A DNA stretch of 5,658 nucleotides from Ruminococcaceae bacterium UBA7030 (GCA_002494125.1 DLBD01000106.1:1-5658), one strand, 5' to 3'; numbered from the stretch's first letter, positions 1 through 5,382 are shown. The notes: generated from the letters alone by a model not told the origin. Made by a program: numbers and translations.

Positions 1-911
1 GTCTTACCATGGTCAACGTGGCCCATTACGCAGACAACAGGAGGTCTTGTAATCGCATTTTCATCGTTTTCAACATCCTCTTCAATAATCTGCTCTTCGA
101 TTGTGATTTCAACCTTCTTGTTAACCTTTGCTCCAAGTTCGGTTGCAACAATCTCAGCTGTATCAAAATCAATAACCTCATTGACGCCTGCCATAACTCC
201 GAGCGCCATAAGCTTTTTGATAACCTCGTTTGCAGTCATACGAAGAAGACTTGCAAGATCGCCGACTGTAATCTCGTCGGGAACATCAATAGTGATCTGC
301 TGCTTCTTTCTCTGTTCAGCAATACGGGCAAGGCGCTGTGCCTCAGTTTCCTTCTTTGAGCGGGCATGCATACCCTGCGGCTTTTTCTTTCTGTACTGCT
401 TTGACTTCTGATTAAGCTTCTGCTTTTTCTGATAGTCATTCATATTGGAAGCGGGAGCGATATCCTCATACTTCTGATCATACTTTGAAAGGTCGATATT
501 ATTAACCCTTGTATCAACGTGACGAGCCTCGCCCTTTGTTCTTGCCTGAGGTGTCTTTGAAGCTTTTTTCTTCGCCTTTTCCTCATCACGTTTTGCTGCC
601 TGCTCTGCCATCTGGAGAATTGCAGCCTGGTTCTTCCTCTTCTGATCCTCCGGCTTTTTCTCCTTTGCAGGCGCTTCCTTCTTCGGCTTCTTCGCAGCTG
701 CTTTTTCGCCTGCTGCAAAATAAGCGTCAAAGCTCTCAACACTGTTTTCCTGAGTGAGCTTTTCAAAAATAACATTGAGCTCATTTTCCTCAAGTGCGGT
801 ACTTGCCGTTCTTTTTGCAGTGCCGCAGTATGTGTTAAGAATACTTACTATATCTTTGTTAGCCATTCCGAAGTCCTTGGCAACTTCAGAAACCTTAACC
901 TTAATTACCAT
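1..911 (-). CDS. infB: Translation initiation factor IF-2, N-terminal part (runs off the left edge)
   Basis: IF-2 is the GTPase that brings initiator fMet-tRNA to the 30S subunit and promotes 50S joining. The frame is open from the ATG at 911 to the window edge, giving 303 codons. A first IF2_N-type domain covers about residues 1-55 (VKVSEVAKDFGMANKDIVSI). A Lys/Glu/Gln/Ala-rich, probably disordered linker covers about 65-203. A second IF2_N domain covers about 206-265 (TVGDLASLLRMTANEVIKKL). An acidic stretch then leads into RPPVVCVMGHVDHGKT, the G1/P-loop of the G domain, completed by the last two bases of the window. The remaining G domain and the tRNA-binding domains lie outside. The start is supported by AGGAGG at 921-926, nine bases upstream. 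It overlaps the end of ylxQ by 11 bases, so the two are probably translationally coupled. It is the last visible gene of the rimP-nusA operon. Identification is firm. Confidence 0.97.
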   Translation of the reverse strand, partial: MVIKVKVSEVAKDFGMANKDIVSILNTYCGTAKRTASTALEENELNVIFEKLTQENSVESFDAYFAAGEKAAAKKPKKEAPAKEKKPEDQKRKNQAAILQMAEQAAKRDEEKAKKKASKTPQARTKGEARHVDTRVNNIDLSKYDQKYEDIAPASNMNDYQKKQKLNQKSKQYRKKKPQGMHARSKKETEAQRLARIAEQRKKQQITIDVPDEITVGDLASLLRMTANEVIKKLMALGVMAGVNEVIDFDTAEIVATELGAKVNKKVEITIEEQIIEEDVENDENAITRPPVVCVMGHVDHGK

Positions 912-1233
912 ATATCATTTCCTCCTGCGTTAGTAGTGATATTATCCTTTTGCAAAAATTATCATCGTCAACCGTCATAACGCCAGCCCTGTAACCGAGC
1001 GAAAAGTGTATTTCGTCAATCGTGGGTTTTATGATGTAAACGGGTATATCGGGATTATGTTTTTTTGTGAAAACCTCAAATTCTTTAACAAGTCGCTTTG
1101 AGGAATCAGAAGTGAAAACAATCATTTTTGCCTTTTTCTTCGCCACGGACTGAAGCGCCATATCGTGCCCCATTGAGAGCTTACCTGCTCTTCTTGCAAG
1201 TCCGAGCATTGACAACGCTTTGCTTTCAGGCAT
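901..1233 (-). CDS. ylxQ: L7Ae/L30e-family RNA-binding protein YlxQ
   Basis: A 110-residue single-domain protein of the L7Ae/L30e/S12e/Gadd45 fold. Family hallmarks are GLARRAGKLSMGHD (residues 11-24), the core strand AKMIVFTSDSSKRL (35-48), IPVYII (63-68), and the closing segment LGYRAGVMTVDDDNFCKRI (79-97), which matches the usual glycine-basic-hydrophobic-D-x-x-F pattern. Known members, including B. subtilis YlxQ, bind kink-turn RNA; the cellular target is unsettled. The gene sits between ylxR and infB, its usual Firmicute place. Its ATG lies inside the end of ylxR (8-base overlap) with an AGAGGAA-type ribosome binding site within ylxR codons. Its own last codons contain the infB ribosome binding site and start. 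It could be labelled a ribosomal L7Ae-like protein; whether it is ribosome-associated cannot be read from sequence. Confidence 0.93.
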   Translation of the reverse strand: MPESKALSMLGLARRAGKLSMGHDMALQSVAKKKAKMIVFTSDSSKRLVKEFEVFTKKHNPDIPVYIIKPTIDEIHFSLGYRAGVMTVDDDNFCKRIISLLTQEEMIYGN

Positions 1234-1492
1234 TTTTCATTTCCTCTTCCATAAGGTTATAAACCTCATCGCTGATTGGCTGGGAGAATGCTCTTTCAAA
1301 AGCTTTCTTCTTTCTTGCAAGCTTTAAACATTCGGGGTTTTTACAGACGTACGCTCCTCTTCCTGATTTTTTACCTGTCAAATCAAGAGAAACATCGCCT
1401 TCGGGACTTTTGACAACACGTACAAGTGTACGCTTTTCAAACATTTCGCCGCAGCCTGTACACATTCTCATTGGTACCTTTTTTGTTTTCAT
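1226..1492 (-). CDS. ylxR: YlxR family (DUF448) small RNA-binding protein, RnpM-like
   Basis: An 88-residue basic protein with the full YlxR pattern: R-M-C-T-G-C at residues 9-14, LVRVVKSPEGDVSLDLTGK (23-41), GRGAYVC (44-50), then C55 and a Lys/Arg-rich helix (about 57-69). YlxR proteins are small nucleic-acid-binding proteins of the nusA operon, and the B. subtilis protein has been linked to RNase P (name RnpM). Four cysteines (C11, C14, C50, C55) are spaced CxxC...CxxxxC, which could bind a metal; that is inference. It follows nusA after 33 bases, with a GGAAGTGAG-like ribosome binding site just before the ATG at 1492. Its 3' end overlaps the ylxQ start by 8 bases. Length and context are typical for the family. 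Confidence 0.95.
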   Translation of the reverse strand: MKTKKVPMRMCTGCGEMFEKRTLVRVVKSPEGDVSLDLTGKKSGRGAYVCKNPECLKLARKKKAFERAFSQPISDEVYNLMEEEMKNA

Positions 1493-1525
1493 AATCTCAC
1501 TTCCGATGTAATTCTTTATGTTAAA

Positions 1526-2575
1526 TTATTCTGCGTTTGCCTCTGACTCAGGCTTGATGTCAATATTCCAACCGGTAAGTCTTACTGCAAGACGAACATT
1601 CTGTCCCTTGTTACCGATTGCAAGTGAAAGCTGGTCATCGGGAACAATAGCTCTGCAGGTCTTTTCTTCTTCGTCAAGCACTGTAACGCTTATAACGTCG
1701 GACGGTGCAAGGGATGCTGAAACGAAATCAACCGCATCTTCACTGTAATTAATAATGTCAATCTTCTCGCCGCCGAGTGCGTCAACGATATTTGAAACCC
1801 TCTGACCTCTCGGTCCGATACATGCACCAACGGGATCAACATCTTCGTCCTTAGTATACACCGCAATTTTTGACCTTGAGCCTGCCTCACGGGAAACCGA
1901 CTTAATCTCAATAGTGCCGTCGTAAATCTCAGGTACCTCCTGCTCAAACAGACGGCGCACAAGACCCGGATGTGTTCTTGAAACCATAATCTTCGGTCCC
2001 TTTGTTGTTTCCTTAACGTCGACAATAAACACCTTGGTCTGTGTACCTTCAACAAGCACTTCACCGGGTACCTGCTCAGCCTTCGGAAGCATTGTCATAG
2101 TTTTACCGATGTAGAGCGTTGCGTTGCCTGTTTCAGGATCAATTCTGTCAACCTTTGCGCTTACAAGCTCCTGAGTCTTTGACTTGAACTCCTTATAAGC
2201 CTTACCTCTCTCTGCGTCACGAAGCCCCTGACGGATGCTGTGCTTTGCCTTCTGAGCAATGATTCTGCCGAGTTCCTTAGTTTTAATCGGGATATCAATT
2301 GTTTTTCCAACCTTTGCACTTTTTCGAATCTGCTGTGCCTGTTCAAGTGTGAGGTCCGTGTCGGGATCTTCAATCACCTCAACAACATTCTTTCTTACAA
2401 AGACTTTTATCTTCTGCTTTTCCTCATTGATTTCGCAGAAAACGATGTCCTTGCCGTTATATTCCTTTTTAATTGAGCTGATTACTGCCTGAGAAATGTT
2501 TTCGTAAATGCTTTCCTTCGGTATTCCTTTTTCCGCCTCAAGCATTCTTACTGCCTCAAAAAATTCCTTACTCAT
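1526..2575 (-). CDS. nusA: Transcription termination/antitermination factor NusA
   Basis: NusA binds RNA polymerase and nascent RNA, promoting pausing and intrinsic termination and taking part in antitermination. This 349-residue protein has the standard Firmicute layout: an RNA-polymerase-binding N-terminal domain (about 1-130, beginning MSKEFFEAVRMLEAEKGI), an S1 domain (about 135-200), KH1 (about 228-285, with DPVGACIGPRGQRV and the GxxG loop GPRG at 254-257), and KH2 (about 290-343, GxxG loop GNKG at 321-324, then QNVRLAVRLTGWNIDI). It ends shortly after KH2, so the acidic repeats of the E. coli C-terminus are absent, as is normal in Firmicutes. The ATG at 2573-2575 has an A/G-rich ribosome binding region (AGAAAGGATGATAGGAAA) just upstream. 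It lies 29 bases after rimP and 33 before ylxR, with no terminator seen between them, so it is cotranscribed. NusA may influence the attenuators in this window. Confidence 0.98.
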   Translation of the reverse strand: MSKEFFEAVRMLEAEKGIPKESIYENISQAVISSIKKEYNGKDIVFCEINEEKQKIKVFVRKNVVEVIEDPDTDLTLEQAQQIRKSAKVGKTIDIPIKTKELGRIIAQKAKHSIRQGLRDAERGKAYKEFKSKTQELVSAKVDRIDPETGNATLYIGKTMTMLPKAEQVPGEVLVEGTQTKVFIVDVKETTKGPKIMVSRTHPGLVRRLFEQEVPEIYDGTIEIKSVSREAGSRSKIAVYTKDEDVDPVGACIGPRGQRVSNIVDALGGEKIDIINYSEDAVDFVSASLAPSDVISVTVLDEEEKTCRAIVPDDQLSLAIGNKGQNVRLAVRLTGWNIDIKPESEANAE

Positions 2576-2604
2576 TTTTTCCTATCATCCTTTCTGTATG
2601 TTAA

Positions 2605-3096
2605 TTATAATTGCTTTTCAAAATCCTTGATGTCAAAATCATCAAGTTTTACATATGACGTTTCTTTTTTGCCCACGGTAATAGTTTTTCCGTTGACAAG
2701 CTCAACTGTGATTTCTCCGTTTTCGTAAGAGGTCATAACTCCGTTAAAATCCCTCACCTTTTCAATCGGGCGAATAAGCCTCATCATAACCTTTGAGCCG
2801 ACATATTTTTCAAAATGAGCGTCAGTTACAAGTTCCCTTTCAATTCCGGGTGAGCTTACCTCAAGTGTGTATGCCTGGCTTATCGGGTCAGCCTCGTCAA
2901 GTGGCTTTGTAATTGCATGAGTCAAATCAACGCAGTCGTCAATTGAAACTCCGCCGTCTTTGTCAATAAATATTCTCAGATACCAGTCGGTACCCTCCTT
3001 GACGAAGCGGATATCCCAAAGCTCCAATCCGAGTTCATCAGCAAACGGCTTTACAATTTCCGTCACTCTTGAAACGGTATTTCCTTTTCCTGCCAA
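2605..3096 (-). CDS. rimP: Ribosome maturation factor RimP (TTG start)
   Basis: RimP binds the free 30S subunit and assists its late maturation around S12. The protein has 163 residues, near family length. The N-terminal alpha/beta domain (about 8-85) shows GLELWDIRFVKEGTDWYLRI (23-42), IDKDGGVSIDDCVDLTHAI and LEVSSPGIERELV (78-90). The C-terminal SH3-like domain (about 95-160) shows FEKYVGSKVMMRL, FNGVM and a basic/acidic end. The start codon is TTG at 3094-3096: an in-frame TAA lies four codons upstream, there is no ATG nearby, and AAGGAGG at 3104-3110 stands seven bases away, an ideal distance. It is the first gene of the rimP-nusA-ylxR-ylxQ-infB operon, behind a near-consensus promoter and a leader hairpin. 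The strong ribosome binding site paired with a weak start codon may set a modest translation level. Confidence 0.97.
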   Translation of the reverse strand: MAGKGNTVSRVTEIVKPFADELGLELWDIRFVKEGTDWYLRIFIDKDGGVSIDDCVDLTHAITKPLDEADPISQAYTLEVSSPGIERELVTDAHFEKYVGSKVMMRLIRPIEKVRDFNGVMTSYENGEITVELVNGKTITVGKKETSYVKLDDFDIKDFEKQL

Positions 3097-3121
3097 GTAA
3101 AAACCTCCTTACAATAACAAG

Positions 3122-3144
3122 AGAGCGAGCCTTTGGCTCACTCC
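3122..3144 (-). promoter_or_regulatory. Hairpin in the rimP leader
   Basis: The minus-strand transcript reads GAGUGAGCC-AAA-GGCUCGCUC at 3143-3123. This makes a nine-pair stem, including one G-U wobble, closed by a three-base loop. The wobble forms only in the minus-strand RNA; in the plus-strand reading it is a C-A mismatch, which supports the minus orientation. It lies between the inferred transcription start near 3163 and the rimP ribosome binding site at 3104-3110. The bases after it (UCUUGUUAUUG) are only partly U-rich, so it is at best a weak terminator. It could be an attenuator, a 5' stabiliser or a protein-binding site. Confidence 0.6.
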
Positions 3145-3162
3145 CGTTTAACTTTAATCTAA

Positions 3163-3225
3163 CATAAATATAATAGCACAGGAAATTAAAATGTCAAGAG
3201 TTTTTTAATTTATATATTATATAAT
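3163..3225 (-). promoter_or_regulatory. Sigma-A promoter of the rimP-nusA-infB operon
   Basis: On the minus strand TTGACA (3192-3197) is followed after 16 bases by TATTAT (3170-3175), which is preceded by TGC, an extended -10. An A/T-only tract upstream of the -35 (about 3201-3225) resembles an UP element. Transcription should start near 3163, giving a leader of about 66 bases before the rimP TTG. It drives the five-gene operon. Identification rests on box match and spacing alone. Confidence 0.82.
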
Positions 3226-3258
3226 TAAACATATTTGTGTCTAACTTTAATAAAGCGC

Positions 3259-3287
3259 TGTAAAAGTTAAGCATTATGTGTTATAAT
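3259..3287 (+). promoter_or_regulatory. Promoter of the HAD-family gene
   Basis: A consensus TATAAT at 3282-3287 is preceded by TGT (extended -10). The -35 region is poor (TGTAAA at 3259-3264, spacing 17). The predicted start near 3294 leaves a leader of about 25 bases before the ribosome binding site AGAAAGG at 3305-3311 and the ATG at 3320. An inverted repeat TAACTTT (3242-3248) / AAAGTTA (3263-3269) brackets the upstream edge and touches the -35 region; it could be an operator, but in DNA this AT-rich it may be chance. Confidence 0.65.
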
Positions 3288-3319
3288 ATGTCGTAAATCA
3301 GAATAGAAAGGCAAGAAAA

Positions 3320-3973
3320 ATGAAGGACGTTAAGTGGATTTTCTTTGACCTCGGCTCAACAATAGTTGACGAAAGGGACTGCTTTGAGGATAGGTTCAGG
3401 AAAACAATTGAAGGAAGCAGCATACCCTATGAATTATTCAAAGGCCGTGTAATTGAATATGCAAAGACAAGCGATATTCCATTCAGACTCGCCATTGCAA
3501 AATACGGTCTGTCAAAGCCGAAATGGAACACAAGCCTTGAAAAGCTTTATCCGGACGCAAAAAAAGTGCTTGAGGCACTTTCGCATAACTACAAGCTCGG
3601 TCTTATTGCAAACCAACCTCCCGGAACAGAAAAAAGGCTTAAGGACTGGGGAATACTTGAATACTTTGACATAGTAAAGGCTTCGGCTGAAGAAAAGCTT
3701 GAAAAGCCGAGCACAAAAATATTTTGGAAATCACTCGAAAAAGCAGGCTGTAAGCCTGAAGAGGCAGTAATGGTCGGCGACAGGATTGACAATGATATCC
3801 TGCCTGCAAGAAAAATCGGTATGAAAACCATATGGATTAAGCAGGGCTTTGCTATTGCGCACGACAACAGCACATTGCCAACATACACAATAAACGCACT
3901 TTCCGATCTGCTAATGATTTTCGATGTTCCGTCAACAACCGACGAGGATGTTGATTACATTTTTGAAGAATAA
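3320..3973 (+). CDS. HAD-superfamily hydrolase-like protein with variant motifs I and II
   Basis: A 217-residue soluble protein with the haloacid dehalogenase Rossmann-like core and an alpha-helical cap inserted after motif I. Motif I is WIFFDLGSTIVDE (residues 6-18): the nucleophile D10 is present but the usual second Asp is G12. Motif II is LGLIANQ (93-99), where the usual Thr/Ser is A97. Motif III Lys is in LEKPSTKIF (K129 P130). Motif IV is VMVGDRIDNDI (150-160), with D154 and the ND pair intact for Mg2+. The end (YTINALSDLLMIF) is the usual HAD C-terminal helix. The substrate cannot be told; loss of the second Asp weakens the case for an ordinary phosphomonoesterase, although DxG variants are familiar in Firmicute HAD proteins. 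It is the only plus-strand gene here, monocistronic, with its own promoter, ribosome binding site (AGAAAGG, eight bases from the ATG) and terminator, standing between two housekeeping operons. Confidence 0.88.
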   Translation: MKDVKWIFFDLGSTIVDERDCFEDRFRKTIEGSSIPYELFKGRVIEYAKTSDIPFRLAIAKYGLSKPKWNTSLEKLYPDAKKVLEALSHNYKLGLIANQPPGTEKRLKDWGILEYFDIVKASAEEKLEKPSTKIFWKSLEKAGCKPEEAVMVGDRIDNDILPARKIGMKTIWIKQGFAIAHDNSTLPTYTINALSDLLMIFDVPSTTDEDVDYIFEE

Positions 3974-3987
3974 AATAAATAGAAAAG

Positions 3988-4017
3988 AAAAAGACATTCG
4001 CAATGAATGTCTTTTTT
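3988..4017. terminator. Bidirectional intrinsic terminator between the HAD gene and rplL
   Basis: A 12-pair stem AAAAAGACATTC (3988-3999) / GAATGTCTTTTT (4005-4016) encloses a five-base loop. On the plus strand the stem is followed by T residues ending at 4017, closing the HAD gene whose stop is at 3971-3973. On the minus strand the A-rich side becomes a T tract (TTTTTCTTTTC), closing the rplJ-rplL transcript, whose last stop is at 4036-4038. The two convergent genes therefore share one terminator. Confidence 0.9.
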
Positions 4018-4035
4018 GTTGGTATGATAATGAAC

Positions 4036-4416
4036 TTACTTAAGTTCAACCTTTGCGCCTGCCTCTTCAATCTTAGCCTTGAGAGCCTCTGCGTCAGCTG
4101 CAGGAACAGCTTCTTTGATAGGAGCAGGAGCGCCGTCAACGATAGCCTTTGCTTCCTTAAGACCAAGACCTGTTGCCTCACGAACTGCCTTAATAACCTG
4201 AATCTTGTTAGCGCCAACCTCAGCGAGAACTACGTCAAACTCTGACTTCTCTGCTGCGCCGCCTGCTGCACCGCCTTCTGCAGGTGCTGCTACTGCTACT
4301 GCTGCTGCAGCGCTTACGCCAAACTCTTCTTCTACTGCTGATACGAGCTCTGAAAGCTCAAGAACTGTGAGAGCCTTAAGCTCTTCAACAATTGCTGTAA
4401 CTTTTTCTGATGCCAT
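4036..4416 (-). CDS. rplL: Ribosomal protein bL12 (L7/L12)
   Basis: L7/L12 forms the multimeric flexible stalk of the 50S subunit, anchored through L10, that recruits and activates translation GTPases (IF2, EF-Tu, EF-G, RF3). The 126-residue protein has a dimerisation and L10-binding N-terminal domain (about 1-33, VTAIVEELKALTVLELSELV), an Ala/Gly hinge (about 35-56, with AAAAVAVAAPAEGGAAGGAA), and the C-terminal factor-binding domain (about 58-126). The last contains the signature NKIQVIKAVREATGLGLKEA and then VDGAP. Length is normal. GGAGG at 4425-4429 sits eight bases before the ATG at 4414-4416. It follows rplJ after 43 bases with no terminator, so the two are cotranscribed; several L12 copies are needed per L10. 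It is followed by the bidirectional terminator, not by rpoB. Confidence 0.99.
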   Translation of the reverse strand: MASEKVTAIVEELKALTVLELSELVSAVEEEFGVSAAAAVAVAAPAEGGAAGGAAEKSEFDVVLAEVGANKIQVIKAVREATGLGLKEAKAIVDGAPAPIKEAVPAADAEALKAKIEEAGAKVELK

Positions 4417-4459
4417 TTTAATTTCCTCCGTAAAAATTTAGTGAAATGTGTTATTTTAA

Positions 4460-5143
4460 TTACTCAGCTGTTTCCTCAGCCGGTGCTTCTTCTGCGGGAG
4501 CTGCTTCCTCTGCAGGAGCTTCAGCTGTTTCTTCAGCCGGTGCTTCCTCTGCAGCCTCTTCTGCAGGTGCCTCTGCAACTTCCTCTGCAGGTGCTTCTGC
4601 TGCTTCTTCAGCCGGTGCTTCCTCTGCCTTTTCAGGCTCAGAAGCCTCTACGCCGCCCTTGTCAACAATAGCCTGTACTGCACGGGCGAATGCTGCGATA
4701 GGTGCGTTGAATACGTTGCAGACTGTTGCAAGAAGAACTTCTCTTGATGGAAGCTTTGCAAGAGCAATAAGCTTTTCCATTGGAATAATCTCGCCGTCAA
4801 GATAACCACTCTTTAATGAGAAGTTGTCGTGAGAGTCAGCATACTTCTGAAGAATACGAGCAGATGCTACATAATCGTCATTTGATGTTGCGATTGCTGT
4901 TGTGCCTTCAAGAACAGCGTCAAGTCCTTCAAGACCTGCGTCCTTAGCTGCTCTTTCAAGAATTGAATTCTTAATAACAGTGTATTCAACACCTGCCTCA
5001 CGAAGCTCACGACGAAGCTTTGTGTCGTCGGCAACATTGATACCCTTGTAGTCAACAACTACACCTGCGCAAGAATTCTTGATTCTCTCTGAAAGGTCAG
5101 CAACCATTTGCTTTTTCTTTTCAAGAACTGCTACACTTGGCAT
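4460..5143 (-). CDS. rplJ: Ribosomal protein uL10 with a long Ala/Glu/Pro repeat tail
   Basis: L10 anchors L7/L12 dimers to 23S rRNA at the stalk base and, with L12, represses its own operon. Residues 1 to about 165 are a complete bacterial L10: an N-terminal RNA-binding domain (VLEKKKQMVADLSERIKNSC, then VVVDYKGINVADDTKLRREL and EYTVIKNSILERAAKDAGL) and the C-terminal L12-binding helix near 145-162 (FNAPIAAFARAVQAIVDKG). Residues 168-227 are an added tail of Glu, Ala and Pro with few other residues, holding seven APAEE units. Total length is 227, well above the usual 165-175. I chose the ATG at 5141-5143 because GGAGG at 5151-5155 is seven bases away. The ATG at 5147-5149 is too close to that site, and a longer in-frame start at 5248 would place the attenuator inside the gene. 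It is cotranscribed with rplL. Confidence 0.97.
   Translation of the reverse strand: MPSVAVLEKKKQMVADLSERIKNSCAGVVVDYKGINVADDTKLRRELREAGVEYTVIKNSILERAAKDAGLEGLDAVLEGTTAIATSNDDYVASARILQKYADSHDNFSLKSGYLDGEIIPMEKLIALAKLPSREVLLATVCNVFNAPIAAFARAVQAIVDKGGVEASEPEKAEEAPAEEAAEAPAEEVAEAPAEEAAEEAPAEETAEAPAEEAAPAEEAPAEETAE
4463..4642 (-). repeat. Degenerate APAEE-coding repeats at the 3' end of rplJ
   Basis: This part of rplJ encodes the acidic tail and is internally repetitive in DNA as well as protein. An exact 24-base segment occurs at 4529-4552 and again at 4604-4627, and a near copy lies at 4471-4495. Seven APAEE units are spaced five to nine residues apart. The DNA identity suggests growth by recent slippage or unequal duplication, so the tail length may vary between strains and the region may be assembly-sensitive. 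Confidence 0.85.
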
Positions 5144-5166
5144 TATCATACCTCCATAATTATTTG

Positions 5167-5199
5167 CCACCAAGGTGGTCTTTTTATGGCTGTTCCACC
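5167..5199 (-). promoter_or_regulatory. Competing GGTGG/CCACC pairings ahead of the rplJ ribosome binding site
   Basis: In the readthrough leader RNA a GGUGG (5199-5195) is followed by CCACC (5178-5174) and then another GGUGG (5171-5167). CCACC can pair with the upstream copy through a long loop, or with the downstream copy as a compact hairpin closed by CUUG. The three elements lie between the attenuator U tract and the rplJ ribosome binding site at 5151-5155. A switch or stability role is possible; this is inference from complementarity only. Confidence 0.4.
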
Positions 5200-5205
5200 G
5201 TGTAT

Positions 5206-5241
5206 AAAAAAGTGCATTCCAAAGAAATTCCCGGAATGCAC
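5206..5241 (-). terminator. Intrinsic attenuator in the rplJ leader
   Basis: The minus-strand RNA has GUGCAUUCC (5241-5233), a 12-base loop and GGAAUGCAC (5220-5212), a perfect nine-pair stem followed by six U residues (5211-5206). It sits upstream of rplJ, downstream of the rplJ promoter and the L10-binding element. It therefore decides whether polymerase enters rplJ-rplL. In B. subtilis the L10-L12 complex represses rplJL by transcription attenuation, and this arrangement fits that mechanism. Confidence 0.9.
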
Positions 5242-5330
5242 ATAACAATCTATAACATAGTTATCGAATGCTCATTCCTCGGCAGGCGCTATGCTTACAC
5301 TCAAAGAGTACCTGCTGTCTTTGGTTGAAC
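5242..5330 (-). promoter_or_regulatory. Ribosomal protein L10 leader (autoregulatory RNA with antiterminator)
   Basis: The minus-strand RNA carries the conserved L10-leader signature AACCAAAGACAGCAGG (5326-5311) and, after a small internal hairpin (ACUC-UUU-GAGU), CCUGCCGAGG (5286-5277). GCAGG (5315-5311) pairs with CCUGC (5286-5282). This is the element bound by L10 in complex with L12. The 3' edge of the element also contains GGAAUG (5278-5273), complementary to CAUUCC (5238-5233), the 5' arm of the attenuator stem. That pairing would form an antiterminator loop enclosing the small hairpin AUAAC-UAU-GUUAU. Excess L10-L12 binding should free the attenuator and lower rplJL expression. The element is recognised from memory of the family; the pairings are read directly. 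Confidence 0.88.
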
Positions 5331-5333
5331 AGC

Positions 5334-5369
5334 GTAATGTATTATACATCATATAAACTATGATGTCAA
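5334..5369 (-). promoter_or_regulatory. Full-consensus sigma-A promoter for rplJ-rplL
   Basis: TTGACA at 5364-5369 and TATAAT at 5341-5346 match consensus exactly, with the ideal 17-base spacer, on the minus strand. Transcription should begin near 5334, just ahead of the L10 leader. It lies 13 bases after the rplA stop codon. rplJL can thus be transcribed separately from the genes upstream, as expected for an operon needing extra L12. The spacer holds a perfect inverted repeat CATCATA/TATGATG (5347-5353 and 5359-5365). Confidence 0.92.
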
Positions 5370-5382
5370 TAGCCTGATTGAA

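Noticed and set aside
236..793. Arg/Lys-rich minus-strand open frames inside infB
   Set aside because: They are out-of-frame readings of the IF-2 linker. The true frame runs unbroken from 911 to the edge and ends in a perfect G1 motif.
3149..3251. Direct repeat TAACTTTAAT at 3149-3158 and 3242-3251
   Set aside because: Ten bases of AT-rich sequence in an AT-rich intergenic region is easily chance; no third copy or clear placement relative to both promoters.
3852..4217. Minus-strand open frame spanning the HAD/rplL junction
   Set aside because: It runs across the bidirectional terminator and out of frame through rplL, with no ribosome binding site; it is a shadow.
4446..4805. Plus-strand Ser/Ala-rich open frame opposite rplJ
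   Set aside because: It is the complement of the rplJ acidic repeat tail; the repeat composition keeps the frame open. It has no credible start site or family resemblance.
5188..5199. T-box-like TGGAACAGCC in the rplJ leader
   Set aside because: It resembles the T-box motif only loosely, lies after the terminator instead of before it, and the upstream RNA is an L10 leader without a specifier stem.
4460..5248. Longer rplJ reading frame starting at 5248
   Set aside because: The added 35 residues cross the attenuator stem and the U tract and have no L10 similarity. A good ribosome binding site marks the ATG at 5141-5143.
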